Assembly: GCA_033439265.1 (NCBI GenBank)
Contig: JAVTVX010000010.1
Location: forward strand, 3,162,001-3,226,000
Direction: 5' to 3'
Length of the DNA: 64,000 nucleotides
Origin: Dillenia suffruticosa
Lineage: Eukaryota; Streptophyta; Magnoliopsida; Dilleniales; Dilleniaceae
Each line of letters opens with the position of its first letter. The first letter of the stretch is position 1. Shown piece after piece: positions 1-12,551 of this stretch. The notes under the pieces were generated by a model. It saw only the letters and a program-made list of their open reading frames with translations. It had not been told where the DNA came from and did no database searches. A program made the translations under genes and the position numbers.

Positions 1-686
1 AGAAAATTTCTTTTATACAAAAAAAAAAAAAATTGTCTCGGTATTGTCCATTATATAGCTTCCAAAAAGATAGATTGCACTGCTCTGGCTACAAATAAAT
101 ATATATATATATATTTTTAGTATCGGATCAATCGATATCTAAATTTATATTTTGATTAATCTGATTTGAGTTGTTATCATACTCTTTTTTAAGAGAATTT
201 GCTAATATAATTTTTACCATTTTCAAAATTTTAAACTAAGTTTTGATTAAAAATTGTAATATCTTTTCTACCGGACAAAACCGTCACCTACAAATAAATG
301 AATTAAGTGTTAAGGGTCCTATCTTAGGTTTGGAAAGTTTCCTTTTGCATTTCTGATGTCCTTGCTAAGGTGACGTGCTTTATTGCAAGCAACTAGAATT
401 TAAAGATCCATCTTCCCCTTGATGGGTACTCAAATGATTGCGATAGGAAAGCTAGCAAGGAAAGTTACATGGTCTCCTAATGTTTTTAGTCTCTGCAGAG
501 GGTACAAAATTTCTTTACTCTGATAGTGATAATACCCCAATATCAAATTGGTTTTCAAAATTTGCCTTTCTTTGGTCTCTCAATTTGGGGGTGTGGGGTG
601 GAAATCAGAGAAAAGAAGAGCCTGCAATCATAGGATACGCACCATAAGGCTTCTCTTTTTCCCTTAACTCTCAAATGCCCTATGCG
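1..686. other. AT-rich intergenic DNA, no gene seen
   Basis: This stretch has short A, T and AT runs (for example near 21-32 and 97-117) and no reading frame with recognisable protein character. No RNA gene, promoter or repeat family was identified. Confidence 0.6.
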
Positions 687-896
687 CAGTGGCGGTCCCA
701 AGGGGGGCCAAGACATCTAAAATTTAGAAGTATCTTCTATTATAATTGATGTATGAGATTTGCAAAGGTAAAACGACAAATAAAAATGTATTTAGCCCCC
801 TCTTAAATTTTAAAATTTTATATTATATTGTATAAATAAGAAAAATCTAAAAATTTAATCTCCTTTGAAAAAATTTTCGAGTCTGACATTACTGTG
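687..896. mobile_element. Possible hAT-type MITE
   Basis: The left end begins CAGTGGCGGTCCCA, close to the CAGTGGCGGA(G/C)CCA ends known from plant hAT/Tip100-like elements. The right end (GAGTCTGACATTACTGTG) reads as a degenerate inverted copy of it. The inside is AT-rich with a CCCCCTC motif near 797, typical of these short nonautonomous copies. No 8-bp target duplication could be matched, so the borders are tentative. Confidence 0.4.
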
Positions 897-1062
897 TGAA
901 AAAATTAGATATCACAAAAATAAAAATAAAAATTGATAAAAACATTATTTTTGCGATCCGAAGTGTCTTTATCCTTACTTTTAAAAGCGTCAATTTCTAA
1001 AATTTATTAAGTTTTCGAATGATTTTCGAGTATCTTTTAGGATATGATACTATAATAGTAAA

Positions 1063-1182
1063 TATGATAAATAAAATCCTATCGGTGATAGAAACCTTCC
1101 TATAATCATAATAATTATTATGAAATAAATATTACCATAAGTTACGGTTCTTTATCATCAATAGGGATTTATTTATTATAGA
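1063..1182. repeat. Inverted repeat (foldback, possible MITE core)
   Basis: An arm around 1064-1095 (GATAAATAAAATCCTATCGG and onward) is largely the reverse complement of an arm around 1146-1181. By eye about four in five positions pair over roughly 30 bases, leaving a loop of about 50 bases. Such a structure can be a small foldback element. No target duplication was identified. Confidence 0.4.
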
Positions 1183-1680
1183 TGACTTATGTTTTATAAG
1201 AAATCGAAACTTTATTATAAATTGGAGAATTTATCATAAATTAACTCTATTTAACGTAAATGAACTCTATTTACCATCATGGTACCATACCATAAAAAAT
1301 AGCTTACAATACCATAAAATTTTCCTGAGTTTGGCAACACCTATCCAATTTCAGCTATTTTGAACTTTGAAATAGTGCCCACCTTAATAAAAAATAATAC
1401 CACAATATCCTCTCGGTTATTTGGGTAACTGCGAAATGGACTACTGTGCTTAATCCAATTTTTCCAAACAAAATTTGCCATTTTTGTAAAACTGTCAAGT
1501 TTTATAACATCCAAAACCAATTTCTACACCTAAATGGAAATATGTTGGGTAAGGAGCATGCAAGCTTTGATTAGATCTACCAAGGGCCAAGGGGGAGAGA
1601 GGGCGCGGGGAGTGGAGAGAGGATTAAATATCGTGCATGTGTTATTTCAATTTATTTCTTTTGACCCAAAAAAAAGACCT
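1183..1680. other. AT-rich intergenic DNA next to the LINE
   Basis: The stretch carries repeated short ATTTAC/ACCATA words around 1240-1320 and a purine-rich patch at about 1588-1620. No gene is supported. Confidence 0.5.
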
Positions 1681-1694
1681 TCATGTTTCAATCT
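1681..1694. repeat. LINE target-site duplication, 3' side
   Basis: TCATGTTTCAATCT directly precedes the poly(T) run that is the poly(A) tail of the minus-strand LINE. The same 14 bases recur at 7740-7753 on the other side of the element. Confidence 0.9.
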
Positions 1695-1718
1695 TTTTTT
1701 TTTTTTTTTTTTTTTTTG
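1695..1718 (-). other. LINE poly(A) tail (poly T on plus strand)
   Basis: An uninterrupted run of T on the plus strand lies exactly between the target duplication and the LINE 3' UTR, as expected for a reverse-transcribed poly(A) tail. One T is shared with the duplication, so the border is uncertain by one base. Confidence 0.85.
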
Positions 1719-1878
1719 GTATAGGAAAGAACAAAAGAAAAAAGCACGAGGCGAGAATATAGGGAAAACCACAGACACAAAAAAAAAACAGAGATAGTGA
1801 CTCAACTTAGATCTCCCTTAAGAGGAGTGTCTGGAGGGTAGACAGCTTCTTTCTTCTTCGAGCCTAGGAAGTGCCATC

Positions 1879-4800
1879 TCAAGCCAGCTTCAGGAGAGGC
1901 ACAACCTCAGGAGGGGGAGTGGCGGACTCAGCGATACCAGGTATGATTTCTCTCCCTATTTCCACCAATTTATCGACACACCTATTGGCCTCTCTATAGA
2001 CATGGGAGATATTATGCACGGCTAATTCTTTCATGAGTTTAGTGCAATCCCTAATTATGTTTCTCCAAGGGTGATTAGTGCCTACTCCTTTGTTCACTGC
2101 TTCCACTACACTTGAGGAGTCGCATTCCATCATTAACTCTCTGAATCTTTTCTCCTTAGCTATCCTCAAACTCTCTCTGAGACTCCAAATCTCAGCCAGG
2201 TACCTTTCCGCGGAGCCAACATTAGCCCAATAACCATAAATCCACTCCCCATTGGAATTCCTTAACAGGCCTCCAGCACTAGCATGGCCTCCCTCAGCCG
2301 TAGCTCCACCATCGACGTTGAGCTTCAATCTAACCCCCGTAGGTTTGACCACCCAACAAGGACCACCTCCTCTTCCTTCTTCAAGGAGCTAAGGTTGTTA
2401 GAAATGTAGTTATGCATGCAGAGAATTTTTTTAGCTACCTACGGAGGAGGCTCAATCTTCTTTTCAAAAATAGCATCACATCTTGATTTCCAAGTAAACC
2501 ATATTGTCAAAGCAAAGGCCGTTCCTTCTTCCTCTAAGCCAAGTTTGAGATTCTGGGCCACCCCACTCCTGAGCCATTTATAACCCTCCCCGTTCCAAAA
2601 GTTGGCCACGAAGGCAATGTTCTTCACCACTTGACTCCAAATGTTTTGAACATGAGAATAGTCTCTCAAGGCATGGGTCAATGTTTCTTGCTCTCTCTTA
2701 CAGTTCTCACAAACATCTTCCTCCACCACTCTTCTTCTCTTAAGCTCAATTTTTGTCAAGACTTTACCTTTCGCTGCCAACCATAAGAAGACCTTCACCC
2801 TCTCTGGACACTTCAACTTCCATACCCATTTCCAATCCTGAACAAGCCCCTGGTGAGGGAGACTGAGATTCCTCTGAAGCCAATAAGCTGATGCCACCGA
2901 GAATTCACCATTCATTCTTTCATCCCAGAACAGTGAGTCACATGACGTACCATATCTAGGGATGGACAATGCTCTTATCTCCTCCACTTTGCTCCTAGGG
3001 AGAATAACCGCAAGATCATCAACCTTCCACTTTCCTTCTTCATCCCAAAAGTGGTTAACTTTAGTCATTGGAGAGCAGTCGTCCCTAGGGATTAAAGCTT
3101 CCTCCAATAGCACTTCCTTGCCTATCCAACGATCACTCCAAAAGCTTATGAGACTGTTATCACCAATTCGCCATTTGATTCTCTTCTTAATGCACTCACG
3201 ACTGACACATATGCCTCTTCAAATTGTAGAGGAGATATGGCCTCTTTTATGAACCAGGAGGTTGTCTCCTCTGAGGTACTTATTCTAAGGATGTGGACCC
3301 ACAAAGCTCTATCCTCCATGACTCTCCACCCCAACTTGGTCATCATCGTAATGTTGCACTCCCTCATACTCCTTATTCCCAAACCACCCTCCTACTAGGA
3401 GGCACAGACTGCCTTCCAACTAATAGGATGAATCTTCCGAACTTCACCATTGATGCCCCACAAGAAATCACAATTCAGCTTGTCTAGTTTATGGCAAGTG
3501 CTCTCCAACAACCAAGCTATTTACATGGTGTAGATAGAATAGAGGCCGTAACCGATTGGATCAACGTTCTCCTACCCGCGGTGCTTAACAACTTGCCTTT
3601 CCAGTTGCTTAGCGTATCCTGGACTTTATCCACAAAATGGTGGTAGAAGTCTTTATTAACCCTATAATGGATAGCCGAAACCCCCAAGTAGTTTTCCAGG
3701 TTCTCTGCAAGCACAAACTTACTGCACACAACAAGGGAAGCTTTTAAAATGTCTAAGGGATTTAGGGGAAATCCAAATCTTGGATTTAGATGGATTAACT
3801 TAAAGGCCACTTTTTTCGAAGAATTCCTTCAGGCAACTTAGGATATTACTTAGGTTAAGATGCTCCGCCTCTACAAAGAGAATTAAGTCATCTGTAGAAA
3901 AAGAGGTGAGATAGATCTGGCCCCCTCTAGCTAATTTGACAGCATTCCAAGCTCCTTTTCTCGCTTTCTCTTGAATCATGAGCACCTACTTTTCCATAAC
4001 CAATAAGAAGAGATATGGAGAGAGAGGGTCACCTTGTCTTAGACCTTGCCCAGATTTGAATGCAGGAAGGACTTCACCATTCCAAATGATGGAATTTCCC
4101 CATTAAAGACCGCGAACATTATTAGCTTCACCAAGTTAACTGGGATGTCAATCTCAAGCAAGACTTTAGCTAAATATTCCAAGTTAACATTGTCATAAAC
4201 CTTCTTAAGATCGATTTTGATGACCATGGCATGTCTCTTGCTCCTAGAGCGTCTTATGGTGTGAATTGCTTCTTGAAGAGATATGACAATGTCTAGAGTA
4301 CCTCTACCTAGAAGGAAGCTGTTTTGGTGGACTTCAATCATCTATTGCAGCAGTGGCCTTAATCTGGAGACTAGACATTTACTGAGGATCTTGAAGGATG
4401 TGTTTAAAAGGCTGATGGGTGTATAATCCGCCATTTTCGTAGGATTGGTTATCTTGGGAATCAAGATTATATGCGCTCTTGTAATAATGGAGCAGAAGTA
4501 ACCATCCTTTAGGGCTTTGTTAACACATTTGTATACTTTGTCTTTCATTACAAACCAGAACTTTTGATAGAAACAAGGTTGGAAGCCAACCGGACCTGGT
4601 GCTTTTAGACCATCCATGGAAAAGATAGCCTTTCTAATTTCTTCTTCCCCAAAGTTCCTGCACAGTCTCCTTTGATCTTCCGTGCTAATCTTATTCCTTA
4701 GAGCTCTGAACCTGCCACTCATCTCTGACACCCTCCTTCCCGCAAACAGGTCCGAAACGTAAGAGATGGCATGACCTTTCAGGGCCTCCTAATCAAAACA

Positions 4801-5947
4801 CTAGTTGCCATTGATTTTAAGGGCTGCAATCTTGTTATCACTTCTTCTCATTTTGGTGTTGGTATAGAAAAACTTCGTATTTTTGTCACCCTCAGAAAGC
4901 CACTTAATCCTTGATTTCTGCCTCCAGAAAATTTCCTCTTGCTTCAGAACAGTGCGGAGCTTCTACCGAAGCTTAGCTTCCAGCTCTAAGAGATGATCGG
5001 ACTGGGAGTAATTGCAGGCTTGCTGGATGCCCTTCAACCTGCCTTCCAGAGCCCTCTTACAGTGGAAAATATTACCAAACTTCAGATTGTTCCAAGCTTT
5101 TAGATCTTTAGCAACTGCTTGGGTGGTAACCTAGAGGGCCATCAATATTCGTCCAAGCCTCAGTGAACACTTTACTGAAGTTGAGGTGGGTAAACTAAGC
5201 AACTTCCATCCTGAGAGGTTTCTTGTCCTTAGGGAGAGGGTTTAGGAGATTTGTATTAAGGCTTATTGGGCAATGGTCCCTGTGGAGTCTGGTTAAATTC
5301 ATTAATTTCATCTCTAGAAAGAGGGGTTTGGTTTCAAGATTGCACAACCCTCTATCAAGTTTCTGGTGAAGCACCATGTTTCCTTTCCTCTTTCCCATCC
5401 ATGTGTACTTAGGATCATTGGATTTGATGTCGATCAAATTACACTCTTTCCACCATCTTCGAAATCTCTAAAATCTCCTCCAAGATAAGTTCCCTACTTT
5501 GCTAGTCACATTAGCTCCTGCAATGTCATTGAAGTCTCCCATCATAATCCAAGGCTCAGACAAGTTAACAACAATGTCAGACAGCTCTCTCCAACAATTC
5601 ACTCTCTCTATGGTAGGTTGGCAATACACACAAGTCAGACACCATCTTCGATAGTTATTTTCAACTGAACAGTGAATAAACCGGTTATTGTGCCTGATCA
5701 CTGAAAGCCTAACTTTATTTTTATTCCAAGAAAGCCAGAGACCACCCATGAAACCCACTATTGGGACAACGAACTCTTCATCGAGGCCATAGTTCTTCAT
5801 GAACTTCGGAAAGTGATTGCTCTTGGCTTTCATTTCCAGACAGCTGAAAACCTTCGGCCTCTCCTTCTGTAGCAATTCCTTACATAATCTTCTGAAACTC
5901 TGACTACCAACTCCTCTATAATTCCAAGTAATCACTTTAATATTCAT
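1879..5947 (-). pseudogene. LINE ORF2 (endonuclease, RT, zf-RVT, RNase H), broken
   Basis: ORF2 would start at the ATG at 5945-5947 (MNIKVITWNYRGVGS, the usual opening of plant L1 ORF2) and end at 1879, about 1,350 codons, which is normal for the family. The AP endonuclease shows MGDFND near 5525 and a DHCPI motif near 5265, where the usual SDH serine is replaced by arginine. The RT fingers show KAPGPVGF (usual KAPGPDGF) and YTPISLL. The palm shows KIDLKKVYD and an STDDLILF motif at about 3880 that keeps the catalytic DD pair but not the usual FADD. A zf-RVT region (CENCKREQETLTHA) lies near 2700. The RNase H domain (2352-1879) keeps NVDGGA, AEIWSLRESL, MECDSSS and REANRCVDKL. Similarity moves among all three frames (breaks near 5195, 4000, 3800, 3400, 3120 and 2400), so several frameshifts and stops inactivate it. 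Confidence 0.9.
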
Positions 5948-5987
5948 AGATGGTAAATATTGAAAAAAAATAGAAGAATAGGGATTT

Positions 5988-7574
5988 CTACTGAATCTCC
6001 ATATCCTCCCCATTCTGTCTATCCCTCACAATCTTACTCTCATCGGGTTCCTTTGAATCACATACCAGACCCATCATTTGTTCAATGCTCAGTCCCTCAC
6101 CTTCCTTGTGAATGGCTGTTTTATTTAAACCACAACGGCCTCTTTTTTGTTCTCCAAGATTCAAAGCCCTCTCTTCTCTAAACCCACACAATCGGCCTTC
6201 ACTCAGCGACCCAACCACTTCGTAAAAGGCTTCACTCTTATTCGGATCTGTTGCATAGCACAAATGGGCTGCACTAGTTGAGACGTCCAGCAAGTAGGCT
6301 ACATCTGTTTCTTCATGAAGTCCAAAGAACTTTGGGTCCAGCTCCATATCATTACTAAGCACTTACAGAGATCTCACCTTATCCACATTATGCGAATCCA
6401 TTTGCCTGCAAACCAATGTCTCCTTGTCCTTCACAGAAGCTTCCTCGAGAAGCTGCCTTTCCTTCTTCTTGCCATTGCTATGCCCATTTCCTCTGACACC
6501 CCTCCCAAGCTTCTCCATCACTGTCTCCATGCTACTTCTCTGTTGGGTCAGTGTTTGCAACATCCGATGTCTGCAAAATATGTCATCAAGCCCTGCATTA
6601 GAGCTACCTTCTTACAACATGTCATTGACTTCCTCCTAATTGATGAATCGGTTCGATGAGGTGAGCTCTTTCTTCCCTTTTCCTCTGTAGTTACTAAATT
6701 TGTTAACTTTCTGTCTCCTTTGGACCATCATCCAAGGTCCAAGCCAGATGTCCTTCTCCGCCATGGTCTCAGTTGTGACCTGGTTCTCGTTGACTAGGAT
6801 TTCCGTAGCTACCTTACTCCTTGCCTCCCCAGATTTAGACCTTGCATTACTACTGTGATCTATGCAATGCTTTAATTTGTGACCCACCATGCCACATTCG
6901 AAGCAAATGATATGCAGTCCCTCATACTCGATGGGCTGGATTCGCTTCCTGATTTTAACCTTTGGAACCAATGCTTTTTTAAGATCTATCCCCACACAAA
7001 TCCTAGCATATTAACCTCTCACCGTATTTGCAGTATTGGCATCGATTTTGATTGGTTTACCCACTGCTTTGCCTATCTCAAAGAGGATATCCTCATTGAA
7101 AAATTCAATGGGGAGATGGGGTAGACGTATCTACACTGTAGTGGATTTGATTTTTCCCTCCTCAAGGGTGAACCATGGCCTCCATTTTTTCACTGTGAGG
7201 TAGTGGTCATGAATGAGCCACGGCCCATCTGATAGCATGTACTCATAATCTTGCCTATTTGAGAACTTAACAAGATAGAAGCCCTCACCTAAGTCTAGAA
7301 GCTCTAAGTGCCCCTCTGGTTTCCACGTATGGTTTAACTTCGTAGACATTAGGTGGTAGCCTATGTTTTTGCCTAGGAGTTTAATGATCAACAATTTCCT
7401 CCAAGGTTTCCAAAGATCTTTTAGAGTAGAATTAGACACTTTTACTTCAGGTAAATCCTTACCCTCCGAAGGCCCTTCCAATTCTTCCTCTTCTAGGTAG
7501 TCTGATTCCAAGTCAGAGTCAATCCCATTCATGTCAATTGGACAAAGCAAGCTGTTCCTTTGGCCCAGTAACAT
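5988..7574 (-). pseudogene. LINE ORF1 (DUF4283-like, CCHC knuckle), broken
   Basis: ORF1 encodes the nucleic-acid-binding partner of ORF2 in plant L1 elements. The frame opens at 7574 and can be followed without any frameshift to the stop at 5988-5990 (529 codons). Residues about 60-140 match the DUF4283 pattern (GEGFYLVKFSNRQDYEYML followed by GPW.....LTVKKW). A zinc knuckle CFECGMVGHKLKHC (CX2CX4HX4C) lies near 6900-6860. Five in-frame stops interrupt it, at 7131-7133, 7011-7013, 6636-6638, 6612-6614 and 6363-6365. The first sits where the family normally has tryptophan (V-stop-IRLPHLP). It ends about 40 bases before the ORF2 start. Confidence 0.85.
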
Positions 7575-7739
7575 TTCCTTAAATGAATGTTTTGGTCCTT
7601 GATAGGGGGTTCACCCTCAGCTTTGGCCTTTTTCGTGCTTCTCTGGAGATGATCATCTGCCATAATACTTACTTTTGGGAGAAAAGGACTATTCTCTCTC
7701 CTTACTACATTCCCTACACCGGGCTTTTTAAATTACCCC

Positions 7740-7753
7740 TCATGTTTCAATCT
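7740..7753. repeat. LINE target-site duplication, 5' side
   Basis: TCATGTTTCAATCT, identical to 1681-1694, marks the 5' edge of the minus-strand LINE. Confidence 0.9.
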
Positions 7754-8229
7754 ATTATCCCTGAAAGATAATGATGGGTCTTATTGGTAGCCCATTTAGG
7801 TGGACCCCCATTTGGTTCGCAAATGGTATAAACCATGTTTAAATCCACCCATGGCTAATGGGGTTAATGGTCCCGGCATGCGTTCCTATTTTCTTTTTGC
7901 GACATTGGTTCGGTATTTTTAAAATCAGATCAGATTGACTGGTTCAATCGGTTCGATTGATAATCATTTAATAATTCAATTTGATTTTTACTGTCAAATC
8001 AAATAAAATCAAATTCGGTCAAAATCGTTTAAAATTAATAAAATTGGTGAATAGTTTAAATCGGTTCATAAAAAAATATGGATTTCATTTTATTTTAAAA
8101 TATATAATATATAAATTATATATATGACACTATGGTGATATATCTATTTGTAAACTAATTCGATTTGTTTGATCAATAAACTAATAAATCGATAAATTGG
8201 TCAAAGTATTTACTGATTTTCTTTTAAAA
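7754..8229. other. Unclassified AT-rich repeat-like DNA
   Basis: The segment contains GGTTCAATCGGTTCGATTG near 7942 and several AAATCGGTT/AATTCGGT words. These resemble the GGTTCAA-rich short repeats common in plant genomes; a similar GGTTCAAC...GGTTCAAT stretch occurs near 27521-27560. No family could be named and no coding region is supported. Confidence 0.35.
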
Positions 8230-8801
8230 CATTGCCTAACTCCGAATATATTTGAATGCTCATTTGGTACAACCACCCTTACCCCTCCTTTAAATTTAAC
8301 ATGCCATTACACTTCACTCACCGAGTATTTTATACTTATTCGCTCATTCTTATTCTTTCCAGAGTAAGTATAAAAATAGAAGTTATTTTGCTGCTAGCTA
8401 AATCCAGTCGAGTAGAGGGCATTGCTGGACCAACTGTGGTATTGATCCTTCTTTGTTGTAGAATTTTTTAGACATGTAGATGGATCCATCGGGAGGCATT
8501 TTGAAAGTTGATACTTATCAATTTGGAAGTCATATTTTGAAGACTCTGTATGTATTATACTTATATATATATATATTTTTTTTTTTTCTTTTTTAAAGTT
8601 GAAAACTTATATTTTGAAATATTAAATATTTATTTGTTCTTCATTCCTTATTGAATTTAAATATTTTATGAGTTGAATTTCTTGAAAAAAAAAGTGTTTT
8701 TATAGCCTTACGGGATCTTGAAGTGCTTGTTGGTGATTACACATACTTCTAGATCATGCGGCAGTTGTCGCATGCTTGAACCCTAATGTAGGGACGTGAC
8801 A
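8230..8801 (+). repeat. Left LTR remnant of gypsy fossil A
   Basis: The remnant is similar to 19700-20248 through the shared blocks CGAGTATTTTATACTTA / TGAGTATTTTATACTCA, the GACATGTAGATG block and the final TGACA. Its left part is absent or unrecognisable. Confidence 0.7.
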
Positions 8802-10589
8802 ATTCTATTGGTATTGAAATTTAGACTCACGATTTTAAATATTTTAAGTGTTTGAAATACTTCCAAATAAAGAGTTTTTCAAAGATTTTAAAGTATCATT
8901 CTTTTTGAAAAGGAGTTTAAAGGATTTTTCAAAAGATTTTTAAAAGCTCATATGGGTTTTAGGAAGTTAGAAATATTATTTTTAGTAAGTTAAGCACATA
9001 GTTTAATTTCAATTCTCTTTGTTAAGTTTAAATTTTCTTTTATAGAACACAATACCTCCACGAAGAAGAATGATGAATGTGAATGAAATTCCTCCTTCTG
9101 TAGAAAAAGAAAAAAAAAAGAGAGAAGAAAAAAATGAGGAATAACATTCACAAAATTTGTTGATCTGTCCAAGCAAATCATTACCATATAAATTAACACA
9201 AAATGTATGTTCCTTTTTCCATGTCTTTTTCCTTAAAGAAATTTAAGCCATATTTAGAATATTTAATACAATATTTACTAGCGGGAAAATGTGTTGACAT
9301 ACTTGTTAGGACAAACATGATCTCATTCAGGGAGTGATTCATATACCGTGTTATCAAGGTAGCCATTTGGGACCGGGGTGTAACCCAGACAAGGATCCAA
9401 ATGAGGAATATACACATGAGAAATATTCCAAAAGCAACCTGCATTTTAGTAGTCACAGTACATAAGTTGGTCACTTGAATAGATCTGTTTAAATCAATCT
9501 TTTCAAAGCTAAATTCGCACAGAGTGCTATCTTATGTTGGATGCCAATTGAGTATTCATAAATAAAGCCAATCGTGGTCATCTTCATCATGTTCTAAACT
9601 TAAGACTAAACTTTTGCCGCATGACGTTACAATATCCTATCATATTCCTAGATCAGTTAAGTGTCTCCTACCTCAATTGAACTATTCTAGGCAAACATTC
9701 TGGAAATATGTCACTAACCCAATCTAAGTTCAATAGCATGTACCTAAACAACAGCTTAAAGAATTTTAATTTTTTATCCATATGACTATTCCATGTGTCA
9801 TTTTTAGCTTGACAGGTATATGTTCCTTATTTATAACATTCTCTAGGACCACAAGAAGTGACTTTCAGATTCAGACTGTCCATGGATGTTAGCCCAATTT
9901 CATTCAAACATTTAAAGTAGTATAAAGGGAAGAGTTTAGTGACTGTTCAAAAATTACAGTATGGTGATGTACTTCTTACAAAGGTAAGAAGCTCAAGAGA
10001 CATTACAGTTTATCAAGGTAAACAGATTAAGGGTAGAAAATAAACTTAGCAAGATATCGTGCAGATGTATAAACAAGGAAAAAATCTATAGGATTCAATT
10101 GGTAATATCAGCCGCCACAACTTTTATTTTGTTAATTTGACTAAAATTGATCACATGAGAAATGAAGAGACACAAAACAATACCGATGATATCACAGGTA
10201 AATTTAGTTAAGTATGAAACTATTGATTTAAAGAGTTTGGTATTGAGGTTGCATGAATTTGATGGCTATTGATAATTGCATAGTAGAGATCAATTAATGA
10301 ACCAAACTTGAGTATTAGCTTTATGTGACAAATTGTAGAATTAGTAGTGTTGCTATGTGATGAACATGTAAGTTTTGTTGAGTATGAATGCATGATATTG
10401 AAGGTGTTGATATTGTTGGCATATGTTTAGATATTAAATTAGGGAATAATTATATGGAATGCAATAATTTAGATTGTGGAATAATATAACTGTGATTTGA
10501 TGATGGCTATTCAAGGAAGATATTTATGATGGTTAAGATTTATAAATGACTTGACGAAACATTATAGGAACCATATTTGAAACGTGCAT

Positions 10590-10845
10590 TATAAGGTTGG
10601 TGATTTATGTTAATATGATAATGAAAATTCTTGGTGTTGATACCCACACACTCATTGACATGGAGTCCAATATTTCTTTTGTTAGTCTGAGTTTTGCTAG
10701 ACATGTCGATAGACCCTTGACCCCACTTGAGGAAGAGATATCAATGATTACACCTTTGGATGAACAGTTCATTAGAAATACAATTTACAGAGACTGTGAT
10801 GTGCGGGTAGGGGAAATAATTCTTGAGATGGACTTGATTTCATAA
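10590..10845 (+). mobile_element. Gypsy retropepsin-like remnant
   Basis: A short translated stretch resembles the aspartic protease part of Ty3/gypsy polyproteins: a hydrophobic-LID segment, then a DRPLTPL and YRDCDVRVG-like tail known from that family. It is a relic inside fossil A and is not a gene. Confidence 0.6.
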
Positions 10846-12129
10846 AATAAAAAAGAGGGAAGGAGAAATCCCTGATTCCAAACGATGTAATTTAGGACTT
10901 TTGGAAAATTTGGGTTTGAAGTGAAAAGGGTGAGAATGGTGCCTAGGGATTTTTCTTTCTTGTAGTGGGTTTTGGCTAGCAATTGTTAGTCTAATGTGAA
11001 TTTGGACTAGTTGTTGTGAATATTTCTTTCCTGGAAGTGTAGGAAACAAAAGCTGGCAAAACTTTTAGATACTAGGGATAGTTTAATACTATTGTTTCAT
11101 GAAATTTTAACTTAATGTATGTGAGTTATGTGATTTTGTGGGGGATTTCTATACTATGGTTTATTTAGTAGGACCACTACTATTCTAAATTGTTATAGAT
11201 TGGTTATATTTCTAAAATACCAAGAAGATGTTGAAAGGAGTTTGTAAAGGAAAACAAAATATATGTATGATTTAAATGTATTGAAGTGAAAAGAATTCGG
11301 AGATTATTTATGTTCTTGTCCAAAAGACACTATGCACACTATTTCTTTTTGGATTTCTAAATTTATCATGTACATTAATTCCTTTTGGATTTTGAAGCTT
11401 TGGCTAGTTCTGTCTTGATCTGATAGTGATAACTGAGGCATAACACAATCAAGTTCTTTGGTAATTTGGTCCTCAGATACTTATATGTTGTTTATAGGAA
11501 TGATGGAAATGTGGAGGGTGATAAATACCATTGTAAAAGTTGATGGAGATATCAAGTTTAGTTAATAGAATGCTTGAGTTTTTGTTTATTATTAAGAAGT
11601 TCAAGCTTGCTCCTAACAAAATGATAGCTTTGGAGATACAAACCTAGCGAGGGTGTGGACTCAGTACAATAAACTTTTGGAGAAGGAATGATTTCTCTTG
11701 ATTTTGATATGTGCCTTGTACTTGCTCATTTTCTACTTGGGGTTTGTATTGACGAATTAGGGAAGGACCCGTAGAGAATAGGGAGAAAGTAAGTGAAATG
11801 AATATAAGTATATATTAGTTGATTGTAATTTTTGAAGAGCTGAAACATTTGAAACCAAGTAAAGAACAGCTTATGCCTCGATTAAAGGCAATGAGGTTTT
11901 GCCCGAATTTAGTTTCTGATGACCGTAAAGAATAAGCTCTCTCTCTTTCTTTGGTATCCTATTTTTGGAAAAGTTGATAAAAGCCTAAAATAAATGTCAA
12001 AGGAAATGTTAATAAATTGATGTCTCAAGAGGTCTCTTTTAGTTTAACCTTACTCATAGTATGAGAGTGTATGTCAAGGGGAATATATTTATGGAGCTGC
12101 TTACTAACACATGGTATTTATGAAAGTAT

Positions 12130-12545
12130 CCTTTTAGAAAGGTGTGATCTATTTCTTTTTCTAGAGTCGAGGAAGTATAAACCCTCATTACATTGATTCT
12201 TTCAAGATCCTTGAGAGGATAGGAAATGGGTCATAACGGCTAAGATTATCCCCAGAACTTGGAGAAAAACTCATGATGTCTTCCACATCCCAATATTAAA
12301 GAAATACTTGTCAAATCTTTCACATATTTTATAGACTCCTCCAATTTAGGCTAAACGAGAACTTAAGCCTAAAAGTCCAACCATTCGCCATTCTTGATTG
12401 GTAGATAAAGAAAGTTGAGAAGTTAAGAGGTTTCCATACTCGAGGTGCAATGGAGAAGGGACCAAGTGGAAGAGTAACTTGGGAACTCAAGAATGTCATG
12501 AAGACGCGACATCCCAAAATATGTGTAATTTTCTTTTGAATTTCG
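12130..12545 (+). mobile_element. Gypsy pol 3'-end / chromodomain-like remnant
   Basis: Several short segments match the end of gypsy pol (a PFKILERIG-like motif, a VFH-LKKY-like motif and a DW-W...G-W tail). A purine-rich GGGGATTAAA and the start of the right LTR near 12552 follow. Broken relic. Confidence 0.55.
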
Positions 12546-12551
12546 AGTACG

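Larger units (their letters stand above)
1695..7739 (-). mobile_element. Full-length L1-type LINE with RNase H domain
   Basis: A non-LTR retrotransposon of about 6.0 kb, read on the minus strand. In order it has a 5' UTR (7575-7739), ORF1 (7574-5988), ORF2 (5947-1879), a 3' UTR (1878-1719) and a poly(A) tail seen as T's at 1695-1718. It is flanked by the 14-bp duplication TCATGTTTCAATCT. That is the signature of target-primed reverse transcription and shows that the copy inserted whole, without 5' truncation. The domain order and the RNase H domain at the end of ORF2 fit the plant L1 clade. Both ORFs carry inactivating changes, so this copy cannot move by itself, though the intact duplication means its borders have not been rearranged. 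Confidence 0.92.
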
